This document shows, piece by piece, positions 1 through 8,300 of a DNA stretch of 64,000 bases. Positions within the stretch are counted from its first letter, which is position 1, and the number at the start of each line of letters is the position of its first letter. The notes beneath the pieces are model-generated. The model was not told where the DNA came from and did no database searches. It saw only the letters and a program-made list of their open reading frames with translations. Position numbers and translations under genes: made by a program. Origin of the DNA: Deltaproteobacteria bacterium (GTDB lineage Bacteria; Myxococcota; UBA727; VGSZ01); contig JACOUT010000009.1 in NCBI GenBank assembly GCA_016177705.1, positions 174,057-238,056 of the forward strand, given 5' to 3'.

Positions 1-248
1 TCATGCCCATGCCGCCCGACGTGAACGGGGCACCCACCGAGAGCAGGTTTCGTCCGACGCCCACGGTGGTCAGCACCGGCAAGGCATCGATGTCCGCGAG
101 CGTGTTCGGCATCGCGAACGTGATGGTGCCGTCCGCGCGCGTACGCGCCGAGACCGTGTCGAAACCTGCATCGGAGAGGCGCTGCTTGAACGCTCCGATG
201 TCCAGCACGACGAGGCGCTTCGACGGCTGGTCGGGCGGGTCTGCCATC
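1..248 (-). CDS. Hypothetical protein, 3' end beyond the window
   Basis: An open frame starts with ATG at 248 and runs off the left edge, so 82 N-terminal residues are visible. The start is soluble-looking (MADPPDQPSKRLVVLDIG) with no signal peptide, followed by residues suggesting an alpha/beta fold, a line resembling a short helix-strand unit (FKQRLSDAGFDTVSA), and a Gly-rich end. I do not recognise the family. It is divergent from the Nudix/MBL gene at 389, leaving about 140 bp that could hold promoters for both. The reading frame has the codon pattern of its neighbours, which supports it being a real gene, but the truncation prevents assigning a function. Confidence 0.55.
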
Positions 249-388
249 AGTGGATCGCCGCGGCGGACGGGTGCGAGGACGGGTCCATGGTCGCTCCCCC
301 GAGACTATGCGCACCTGCGTCGGCGTGCATGCCGACACGGCCTCGCGGCGCCCGCGCCCGCGGGGACAAGACGCTATGCTCCCCGCGC

Positions 389-1867
389 ATGAGCGCGCGC
401 GACGACCACGACCGCGAGATGGCCAACGCCGCCGCTGTGGTGCCGCGCCTGCCCGACGGGCGCGTCTTGGTGGGCGAGCGCACGCACGCCGCGCGCTCCT
501 GGCCGGGCACGGTGGCATTCCCCGGTGGCGGCCTCGAGGAGTCCGACCGCGCGCTGCCGCTGCTCGAGGGCGAGGGCCTCCCGCCGGCGGCGCGCGCGGT
601 GCGCGCCTGCGCGCTGCGCGAGCTCGGCGAGGAGGTAGCGCTGTGGCGCCTGTCGAAGGCCGACGGGCGCCACGACGTCGCCGCGCATGCGCGCGCGTCG
701 GCCGCGCTCGCGCAGGGCGCGCCGCTCGCCGAGGTGCTGGCGCGCGAGCAGCTCGTGCTCGACGACCGCGGGCTCGTGCCGCTCACCTTGTGGCGCGTGC
801 CGAGCGGGCGCTTCGCCGTGCAGCAGTTCCTGCTCTCGCTCGACGGCGAGCCTGCGCTCGCACCAGTCGCCACCGACGAGCTCGACCACGTGCGCTGGGT
901 GTCGCCGCGCGCGCTGCTCGCCGACTGGCGCGCCGGCCGCGCCTTCCTGCTCTCCCCAATCCGTCGCGTGGTCGCCGGCCTGGCGGCGCACGAGCACGAC
1001 CCGGTGGCCGCCATGCGCGCGCTCGCGCAACCGCCTACCGAGACGGAGCGCGCGCGCCTCGATCTGGTCGAGGGCGTGTGTTTGCTGGCGGCGCGCAGCG
1101 CCACGCTGCCGCCGGCCACGCACACCAACGCCGTGTTGCTCGGTGGGCTCGCCGGCGCCGCCATCCTGGTCGATCCGGCCGCCCACTGGGCCGACGAGCG
1201 CGCGCGCTTCGATCGCCTGCTCGAGTCCGCGCTCGGCGGGCGCACGCTCACTGCCATCATCTGTACCCACCACCACGTCGACCACGTAGCGGACGTCTCG
1301 CGGCTGGCGCACAAGCACGGTGCGCCGGTCTGGGCGCACAAGGAGACCGCCGCGCGCCTCGGCTGCCGCGTCGACCGCTTGCTCGACGACGGCGATCGGG
1401 TCGAGACCGCGCTCGCTACCTTCCAGGTGCTGCACACGCCCGGCCACGCGCCCGGCCACCTGTGTCTGTTCGACGAGGCGACCCGCGTGATGGTGGCGGG
1501 CGACATGATCGCCGCCGAGGGCTCGATCCTGATCGACCCCGACGACGGCCACATGGGCCTCTATCTGGCGTCGCTCGATCGCATGATCGCGCTCGAGCCG
1601 CGCGGCGTGGTGCCGGCGCACGGCCCGCTCATCGCCAACGGCGTCGCCCGCCTGAGCGAGCAGCGCGGGCACCGGCACGAACGCCAGGGCCGGGTGGAGG
1701 CCGCCGCGCGCGGCACGGGCGTGCGCGACATCGCGGTCGAGGTCTATGGGGCAGACACCCCGGCCGCCATGCTCCCCTTTGCCGAGCGATCGGTCCTGGC
1801 GGCGCTGCGCTGGGCCGAAGAGCGCGGCGTCGCCTCGGAGCACGACGGCCGCTGGACCGTGCGTTAG
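389..1867 (+). CDS. Nudix hydrolase / metallo-beta-lactamase-fold fusion protein
   Basis: A 492-residue two-domain protein. Residues about 10-210 form a Nudix domain: a Gly-rich start (AFPGGGLEESD) is separated by an insertion from the RELGEEV catalytic helix, the split arrangement seen in NUDT19-like and some CoA or nucleotide diphosphatases. Residues about 240-490 form a metallo-beta-lactamase hydrolase of the LACTB2/glyoxalase II type, with the metal motif THHHVDH near residue 292, a later HTPGHAPGHLC, and AGDMI. The ATG at 389 is chosen because it precedes the Nudix domain directly; an upstream frame extension lacks domain-like sequence. Substrates cannot be read from sequence. The fusion suggests sequential hydrolysis of an activated ester or nucleotide conjugate, which is inference. 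Confidence 0.85.
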   Translation: MSARDDHDREMANAAAVVPRLPDGRVLVGERTHAARSWPGTVAFPGGGLEESDRALPLLEGEGLPPAARAVRACALRELGEEVALWRLSKADGRHDVAAHARASAALAQGAPLAEVLAREQLVLDDRGLVPLTLWRVPSGRFAVQQFLLSLDGEPALAPVATDELDHVRWVSPRALLADWRAGRAFLLSPIRRVVAGLAAHEHDPVAAMRALAQPPTETERARLDLVEGVCLLAARSATLPPATHTNAVLLGGLAGAAILVDPAAHWADERARFDRLLESALGGRTLTAIICTHHHVDHVADVSRLAHKHGAPVWAHKETAARLGCRVDRLLDDGDRVETALATFQVLHTPGHAPGHLCLFDEATRVMVAGDMIAAEGSILIDPDDGHMGLYLASLDRMIALEPRGVVPAHGPLIANGVARLSEQRGHRHERQGRVEAAARGTGVRDIAVEVYGADTPAAMLPFAERSVLAALRWAEERGVASEHDGRWTVR

Positions 1868-2021
1868 CTCACGGTTCGACCGGGCACGACTCGTGCTCAT
1901 GGATCGGGCGTGGATCGTTTCCCCCCGTCCAGCCGTTGCACGTGTCGTGAAGGCGACGCGCCCAACCTGGCCTTTACCGCCCTCTGACGATCCACGGACC
2001 GACGTCGAACCGGAGCCCGCC

Positions 2022-2156
2022 ATGAACGCCGCCACCACGCAAACACTGGGAAATCTCGAGGACAACATGGTGTTGCGCCTGGTGGCGCTGGCGCTCGGAC
2101 GGCTGCAGCGGCGCCGCCAGTTGCCGCGAGGCAAGGGCAAGCTGCACCGGGTCTGA
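2022..2156 (+). CDS. Possible small basic protein (44 aa)
   Basis: A short frame of 44 residues begins with ATG at 2022 behind a GGAG ribosome-binding site at 2012-2015 with good spacing. The N-terminal half is amphipathic or hydrophobic (NMVLRLVALALGRL) and the C-terminal tail is strongly basic (RRRQLPRGKGKLHRV). No family is recognised. It lies alone in a 420-bp space between the Nudix/MBL gene and the convergent formylglutamate amidohydrolase gene. It may be a genuine small protein or a chance frame; only the ribosome-binding site and amino-acid composition support it. Confidence 0.4.
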   Translation: MNAATTQTLGNLEDNMVLRLVALALGRLQRRRQLPRGKGKLHRV

Positions 2157-2190
2157 GCGGACGGTCGACCCGGTCAGGCGCGACCCGCCC

Positions 2191-2259
2191 CTGACAGGTC
2201 GACACCGCAAGGGCGGCGCTGCGAGGTCGAGGCAGCAGCACGTCGGACGGACCTGTCAG
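2191..2259. repeat. 9-bp perfect inverted repeat in the intergenic space
   Basis: CTGACAGGT at 2191-2199 is matched by its exact reverse complement ACCTGTCAG at 2251-2259, with 51 bases between them. The spacing is long for a simple hairpin. It could be a pair of inverted protein-binding sites or the edge of a folded 3' region for the flanking convergent genes. No run of T follows either arm, so a plain terminator is not indicated. Confidence 0.4.
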
Positions 2260-2289
2260 ATCCTCGCGGTCCCGAGAGACGAAAACCCG

Positions 2290-3144
2290 TCAGGGCCGAT
2301 AGGCGATCAACGCCAAGAGCAGCGAGTCGAGCGTCGAGATCAAGCGGTCGGCTTTCGCTCCATCCCAACGCACCGTGTCTTCATCCAGGTAGAGGTCGCG
2401 GTTGATCTCGAGCTGGATGGCGTGCACTCCGCGCGCCGGGCGGCCGTGCGCGCGCGTGATGAAGCCGCCCATGTACGGGTCGTTTGGCTTGACGCGGTAG
2501 CGCGCGCCCTCGAAGTGCTGCGCCACCAAGCGCGACAGCGAGGGCGCACAGGAAGACCCGCGCACGTCGCCGGGCACGATGTCGGCGCGCCGCTCGCCGG
2601 GGTCGCTGTGGCCCGGGCGTCCGGTGGACGGCATGGAATGGGCGTCGAGCAGGACCGCGAAGCCGAAGCGCCGGCGACGCTCGTCGAGCAGCGCGGTCAA
2701 GGCCGCGTGATAGGGCGTGTGCAGGCGCTCGATGCGCGAGCTCAGCTCGGCTTTCGTGAGCGGCCGCGCCAAGAGCGCCGCGCCCTCGGTGCTGGTGCGC
2801 CAGATGAGGCCGCGCGCCGAGGCGCGCGCTGGACGCTCGACCTCGGGGCAGACCTCGTGGTCGACGTCGTCGGGCGCGCGGTTGACGTCGAGCACGTAGC
2901 GGGACACCTGCGCCACCACCAAGGGCGCGCCGAGCGCGGGGGCGCGCGCAAACAGCCGGTCGACGAAGGCGTCGGCGTCGCGCAACAAGGCCGGGCCGAG
3001 CGCGCGCAACATGGGCGCGTCGACCGCCGGCACGTCGGTGCCGGCATGCGGCACGCTCACCACCAGCGGCGAGGCCGGCCCGTCCGCGTCGTCCTTCGGC
3101 AGGCGCAGCACGTAGGCCTCGCAGCGCTCGGGCAGCTCCGTCAA
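2290..3144 (-). CDS. N-formylglutamate amidohydrolase family protein
   Basis: A 284-residue protein with the features of the N-formylglutamate deformylase (HutG-like, FGase) family: VVSVPHAGTDVP near residue 30, DAFVDRLF, YVLDVNRAPDD, LLDAHSMPSTG and the C-terminal IQLEINRDLYLDE. Enzymes of this family hydrolyse N-formylglutamate to glutamate and formate with a bound metal; paralogues act on related N-acyl amino acids. It has no signal peptide. The likely start is TTG at 3144, overlapping the TGA stop of the upstream dehydrogenase gene by 4 bp, which points to translational coupling; the alternative GTG at codon 12 would remove conserved-looking sequence. The setting is a fatty-acid or acyl-CoA operon rather than a histidine-degradation one, so the real substrate may differ. 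Confidence 0.85.
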   Translation of the reverse strand: MTELPERCEAYVLRLPKDDADGPASPLVVSVPHAGTDVPAVDAPMLRALGPALLRDADAFVDRLFARAPALGAPLVVAQVSRYVLDVNRAPDDVDHEVCPEVERPARASARGLIWRTSTEGAALLARPLTKAELSSRIERLHTPYHAALTALLDERRRRFGFAVLLDAHSMPSTGRPGHSDPGERRADIVPGDVRGSSCAPSLSRLVAQHFEGARYRVKPNDPYMGGFITRAHGRPARGVHAIQLEINRDLYLDEDTVRWDGAKADRLISTLDSLLLALIAYRP

Positions 3145-4051
3145 GCGCTCGCTCCGGGCGGGCGCGCCACCGGGTTGTCGCCGACGATCTCGCCCTTGTC
3201 GTCGTAGACGAAGAAGCCGCGGCCGCTCTTCTTGCCGAGGTGGCCCAAGCGCACCAGCGTCTTCAACAGGCGCGGCGGCCGGAAGGTGTCGGTGCCGAGC
3301 TGCTCGTGCATCGCCTCGGCGATGGCCAGGCGCACGTCGAGACCGACCAGGTCGCCGAGCGCGAGCGGGCCCATCGGGTAGCCGTAGCCGAGCTTCATGG
3401 CGGTGTCGATGTCCGCGGCCGACGCGACACCCTCCTCGAGCATGCGGGTGGCTTCGAGGCCCACGGCCAGGCCGAGCCGGCTGGTGGCGAAGCCGGGCGA
3501 GTCGTTGACCACGATGCAGCTCTTGCCGAGGCGCGCGCCGAGCGCACGCGCCGCCTCGACGACCGCGGGCGCGGTCAGCGCGCCCCTCACGATCTCGAGC
3601 AGCTTCATCAGGTGCACCGGGTTGAAGAAGTGCAGGCCGATGACGTGCTCAGGGCGCTTGGTGGCGCTCGCGATCTCGGTGATCGAGAGGCTCGAGGTGT
3701 TGGAGGCGAGCATGGCGGCGACGTGCATCTTGGCGTCGGCGAGCGCGAACAGCTCGCGCTTCTTCTGCATGTCCTCGGGGATGGCCTCGACCAGCAGATC
3801 GGCAGCGGCGAGCGCGCCCTCGAGGTCGGTCGAGCCGCACACCTTGGCGAGCGCAGCGTCCCTGGCCGCGGCCGTCACCTTGCCCTTGGCGACGCCGCCG
3901 TCGAGGTTCGCCGTGATGCGCGAAAGCCCGCGGTCGACCAGCTCGCGCGCGACGTCGACCAGCGTGACCTCGACGCCTGCCTGCGCCAGCACCTGCGCGA
4001 TGCCGTGGCCCATGGTGCCGGCGCCGACCACCACCGCGCGCTCGATGCTCT

Positions 4052-4055
<4 letters not shown>
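3141..4055 (-). CDS. 3-hydroxyacyl-CoA (3-hydroxybutyryl-CoA) dehydrogenase
   Basis: A 304-residue enzyme that oxidises (S)-3-hydroxyacyl-CoA to 3-oxoacyl-CoA with NAD. The N-terminal Rossmann motif [19 protein letters not shown] lies at residues 8-26. The catalytic His lies in [17 protein letters not shown], and SNTSSLSI and NDSPGF are the usual Asn/Ser positions. The length and single-domain form match the PaaH/Hbd type rather than FadB. It starts with ATG at 4055, overlapping the thiolase stop by 4 bp, and its own TGA overlaps the next gene's start. Thiolase plus dehydrogenase together could run the last two beta-oxidation steps or, in reverse, make 3-hydroxybutyryl-CoA. Confidence 0.92.
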
Positions 4056-5293
<1,238 letters not shown>

Positions 5294-5400
5294 GGGGGCG
5301 CGATACCATGACTGCGGCCGATCGGCCGCACCTTGCCGGACCCCCGATCGGTGCGCATGCTCCCCAGTGGAACTGCCCGAGGATCCACCAGAAAGCCGCC

Positions 5401-6552
5401 GTGAACCCCCTCCTGCAGCGCTTCCTCATCTCCTGGGCCGCCGGCGCCGCCGCCACCGGCGTGGTGGTGGGCACCGCCAAGAAGCCGCACAAGCTCAAGC
5501 GCCGCCGCAGGAAGAAGAAGAAGGGCAAGGAGCCCGAGCCGGTGCAGATCGGCGCGCAGGCGCTGCTCGACGCCAGGGCGCCCGACGAGCCGGGCATGAC
5601 CGTCGAGCAGTGGGCCGCGGGCGTGAAGGCGTTGCCGTCGCGCTTCGCCAGCATCTTTCAGCGCGTGCCCAAGCAGGCCGACGACGGTGCGCGCGAGCCC
5701 GACGAGATCCGCACCGCCGACGGCGAGAAGGTGAGCACCGGCGCGAGGAAGAAAAAGCGCCGCCGCGGCAGGCGCAAGCAGGCGACCCTGTGGGACTCTG
5801 CCAAGGAGTCGATGCGCCAGACCGTGCACGAGGTGGTCAAGGAGGAGGTCAAGGACACGCCGGTCGGCAACGCCGTCGACGCCGCCAAAAGGGCAGGCGA
5901 CAAGGTCAAGGAGGGCGCGAGCGCCGTGAAGGAGGGCGCCGGCGTGGTCGCCGAGAAGGCGGTCAAGGTGGGCGCGCAAGTTGGGGGGAAGGCCAAGAGC
6001 CTGCTCAACCGCATCCTCGAGGCCGTCGAGGCGAACCCCGCGCCAAACGCCGATCCCGAGGCGGAGGCGCTCGCCGCAGCCGAGGAGCAGCACGCGCATG
6101 GCGACGTGACACCCGTCGCGCCGCGACCCGCGGGCGACGGTCCGCTGGCCGAGGCCCCGTCGGCCGGCTCTCCGACCGGCGAGGCGCCGCCCGAACCGAC
6201 GGTCGAGTCGGCGCCGGTCGAGTCGGCGCCGGTCGAGTCGGCGCCGCCCGTCGACGTCGCCGAGGTCGGCCGCAAGCTCAAGAGCGGCCTGAACGCGGTG
6301 GGCGACTGGCTGCAAGGGCCCGGCGCGCCCGGCTACACGTCGAGGCGAGCGCGTCCCGCGCAGGGCGGCGGCGACGTCGTCGAGGCCAGGGATGCAGGCG
6401 CCCAGACGGTGGCGCCCGCCGCCGCCGCCGCGGCGGCGCCCGAGGTCGGCTCAGTGGCGGTGCAGCAGGCCGGCGACGATCAGCCCGGCGATCAAGAGCG
6501 CGCCGCCGATGACCAGGGCCCCGAACATCGACGCGATGAAGCCGGTGAGTAG
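5401..6552 (+). CDS. Lys/Ala-rich protein with an N-terminal hydrophobic segment
   Basis: A 383-residue protein of unknown function. The first 20 residues are hydrophobic ([18 protein letters not shown]), followed by a very basic stretch ([13 protein letters not shown]), then charged Lys/Glu/Ala-rich helices of late-embryogenesis-like composition, three tandem VESAP units, and an Ala-rich tail. GTG at 5401 is preferred because the earlier in-frame ATG at 5308 would sit 14 bp from the divergent thiolase start and add sequence without domain character; the start remains uncertain. The 3' end overlaps the convergent membrane-protein gene by about 100 bp. The composition suggests a membrane-tethered, largely disordered protein, possibly nucleic-acid binding; that is inference. 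Confidence 0.7.
   Translation: MNPLLQRFLISWAAGAAATGVVVGTAKKPHKLKRRRRKKKKGKEPEPVQIGAQALLDARAPDEPGMTVEQWAAGVKALPSRFASIFQRVPKQADDGAREPDEIRTADGEKVSTGARKKKRRRGRRKQATLWDSAKESMRQTVHEVVKEEVKDTPVGNAVDAAKRAGDKVKEGASAVKEGAGVVAEKAVKVGAQVGGKAKSLLNRILEAVEANPAPNADPEAEALAAAEEQHAHGDVTPVAPRPAGDGPLAEAPSAGSPTGEAPPEPTVESAPVESAPVESAPPVDVAEVGRKLKSGLNAVGDWLQGPGAPGYTSRRARPAQGGGDVVEARDAGAQTVAPAAAAAAAPEVGSVAVQQAGDDQPGDQERAADDQGPEHRRDEAGE
6202..6246 (+). repeat. Three perfect 15-bp tandem repeats within the Lys/Ala-rich gene
   Basis: The unit GTCGAGTCGGCGCCG occurs three times head to tail and encodes VESAP three times. A 15-bp unit keeps the reading frame, so copy-number change would alter only linker length. Confidence 0.9.
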
Positions 6553-6903
6553 CTCGCGGCTGAGCGCTCTCGTCCACCGCCCGTTCAGCTTGAGGAAGCG
6601 CTGCAGCGCGAGCGGCGCCGCCACGCCGATGGCGAGCGCGGCGAGGGAGACGCTCGGCCAGTGCAGCACCGGCCCGGGAAGCCACGGGTTGTCCGCCGCG
6701 AAGGGCGCACGCCCGGCGCCCAGGTCGAGCCCGAGCTGCACGACGACGGCGAGCAGGACCTGCGAGGTGCCGACCACCACGGCCAGGCCGAGCGCGCCGA
6801 GCACGCCGACCGGGAGCTGGGCGCGCCGAAAGGTCCAGAGCAGGCCGCCGGCGAGCACGACCACCTCGAGGGCGAGCAACAACAGGGCGACCCTGACCGG
6901 CAC
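6451..6903 (-). CDS. Small integral membrane protein, unknown function
   Basis: A 150-residue protein with about four hydrophobic segments: VALLLLALEVVVLAGGLLWT, LPVGVLGALGLAVVVGTSQV, a third around VSLAALAIGVAAPLAL, and a C-terminal [20 protein letters not shown]. The loop between segments three and four is basic ([14 protein letters not shown]). The start is GTG at 6903 behind a run of G. No family was recognised. It is convergent with the Lys/Ala-rich protein and its last 100 bp overlap that gene tail to tail. Confidence 0.7.
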   Translation of the reverse strand: MPVRVALLLLALEVVVLAGGLLWTFRRAQLPVGVLGALGLAVVVGTSQVLLAVVVQLGLDLGAGRAPFAADNPWLPGPVLHWPSVSLAALAIGVAAPLALQRFLKLNGRWTRALSRELLTGFIASMFGALVIGGALLIAGLIVAGLLHRH

Positions 6904-7003
6904 CCCCCTATGCTAGCGGCTCGATTCGGTGATCGGAGGCGGCGATACAGTGTCGCGCCCTCCGCCGGACGCCCGACCGTGCGGCCCCGGTCACGCTCGC
7001 GCG

Positions 7004-7870
7004 CTACTTCTTCTTGGCGATCAACTCGAGCCCGAGCTTGGCCTGCGCCTTGATGGCGGCGCAGAAGTCGATCTCCGACTTGGTGGTGCAGGGGTTGTCG
7101 CGCGCGAAGGTGAACTCCCTCTCCGCGGTGACCAGGTCGCCGTCCTTGAAGGCGCCGAGCCCGACGTAGTAGCGGTTGCGCACCGAGCGCGGCGCGATCG
7201 CCGCCGCCTTGGCGAAGTGCTCGCGCGCCTTCTTGACGTCGTTCATTGGCCAGGGTGCCACCGTGTAAAAGGCGCCGTGGTAGATGTCGCCGACGTCGTC
7301 ATCGGCCGTCTTGTCGAGCGCAAGGATGGCGTCGGCGTTCTTCTTGTACTGGTTGGCCGCGCCGCTCATCACCGCCTGGATGATGCCCATGCTCGACGAC
7401 AGATACATGTAGGCCTCGGCGGTCTGCAGCGCGGTCTCGAGATCCTTGGGCCGCGCCTTCTGCACCGCGGAGCACAGCTCGTGGGAGCGCTTGCCGTGCT
7501 CGCTCCAGATGCGCTTGTTGGCCGGCGTGTCCGAGGTGCCGTTGACCAGCGCCAGGTTGCCCTGCGTCTTGGCGCGCATCACCGCGTTCAGCGACGTGCA
7601 CAGCTTGAGCGACAGGTCGAGGTCCCCGGGCTTCTTGGCCAGCTCGGCCTGGAAGATCGCCACGGCGTGCTCGAAGGATTTGGTGTCGTGCTTGCTCGCG
7701 AGGATCTCGTCGCCCTCCTGCAACGGCGTCTTCTCGACGGGGGCCGGCGCGTCGACTGCGGGCGGTGCCGTCGGCGGGGGGGCTGGCGGCGGCGCCTTGT
7801 CGGGCGCGGGCTCCTCGGCGCGCGCGCCGACGGCGGAGAGGATCGAGGCGACGATGAGGATGCGGTACAT
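7004..7870 (-). CDS. Periplasmic helical-repeat (TPR/TatT-like) protein
   Basis: A 288-residue exported protein. The ATG at 7870 follows an AAGGAGG ribosome-binding site and begins a signal peptide (MYRILIVASILSAVGARA). A Pro/Ala-rich linker comes next, then alpha-helical repeats to the C-terminus, including AEAYMYLSSSMGIIQAVMSG and VRNRYYVGLGAFKDGDLVTA. The helical pattern and composition resemble the TatT component of TRAP transporters, a soluble repeat protein, but no TRAP permease genes lie nearby, so a general TPR-like scaffold is equally possible. It is downstream of the VOC and E1 genes on the same strand with a 35-bp gap, though its own strong ribosome-binding site suggests independent translation. 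Confidence 0.65.
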   Translation of the reverse strand: MYRILIVASILSAVGARAEEPAPDKAPPPAPPPTAPPAVDAPAPVEKTPLQEGDEILASKHDTKSFEHAVAIFQAELAKKPGDLDLSLKLCTSLNAVMRAKTQGNLALVNGTSDTPANKRIWSEHGKRSHELCSAVQKARPKDLETALQTAEAYMYLSSSMGIIQAVMSGAANQYKKNADAILALDKTADDDVGDIYHGAFYTVAPWPMNDVKKAREHFAKAAAIAPRSVRNRYYVGLGAFKDGDLVTAEREFTFARDNPCTTKSEIDFCAAIKAQAKLGLELIAKKK

Positions 7871-7905
7871 GCTGCCTCCTTGGACGGCGGGCGTGGCGTG
7901 GTTGT

Positions 7906-8292
7906 TCACCGAGGCATGGGGCCGGTCATCTCGATGCGCATGGCGACCAGCTCGAGGCGCCGGCCATCCGGATCCTCGACGACGGCCGAGACGCCAAACG
8001 GCCGCGCCGCCGGCGCCTGCACCACCGACGCGCCGAGCGCGCGCGCGCCGTTGAGCGCGCCCTCGAGATCGCTGACCGAGAGCGCGAGCTGCGTCGCCGA
8101 CTGCGGACCCCGCTCGACGCCGTCGTGCGCGACCAGCGCCAAGTGCACACCGCTGAGCGACGCGGTGTAGTGCAGCGGCCCGGCATGACGCGCCTCCTTC
8201 AGCTCGACGCCGATGGCGCGGTACAGACGCACGCTCGCCTCCAGATCCTTGCAGGTCAGCACGAGCGCGGCCAGCGACGACGCGAAGGGCAC
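7906..8292 (-). CDS. VOC (glyoxalase/bleomycin-resistance) family protein
   Basis: A 128-residue single VOC domain, the usual length for the family. Motifs include an N-terminal strand (LAALVLTCKDLEASVRLYR), a central ALSVSDLEGALNGARALG, and the terminal DPDGRRLELVAM, in which the Glu is a typical metal ligand. The likely start is GTG at 8292, 8 bp after the stop of the E1 gene, so the two genes are probably co-transcribed. VOC proteins cover glyoxalase I, dioxygenases and epimerases; the substrate is not predictable here. Members next to acyl-CoA enzymes are sometimes methylmalonyl-CoA epimerases, but this one is short and lacks obvious support for that. Confidence 0.8.
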   Translation of the reverse strand: MPFASSLAALVLTCKDLEASVRLYRAIGVELKEARHAGPLHYTASLSGVHLALVAHDGVERGPQSATQLALSVSDLEGALNGARALGASVVQAPAARPFGVSAVVEDPDGRRLELVAMRIEMTGPMPR

Positions 8293-8300
8293 GAAGACTC

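Noticed and set aside
250..1950. A 566-codon Arg-rich plus-strand frame.
   Set aside because: It is the +1 shadow of the Nudix/MBL gene and has no domain sequence.
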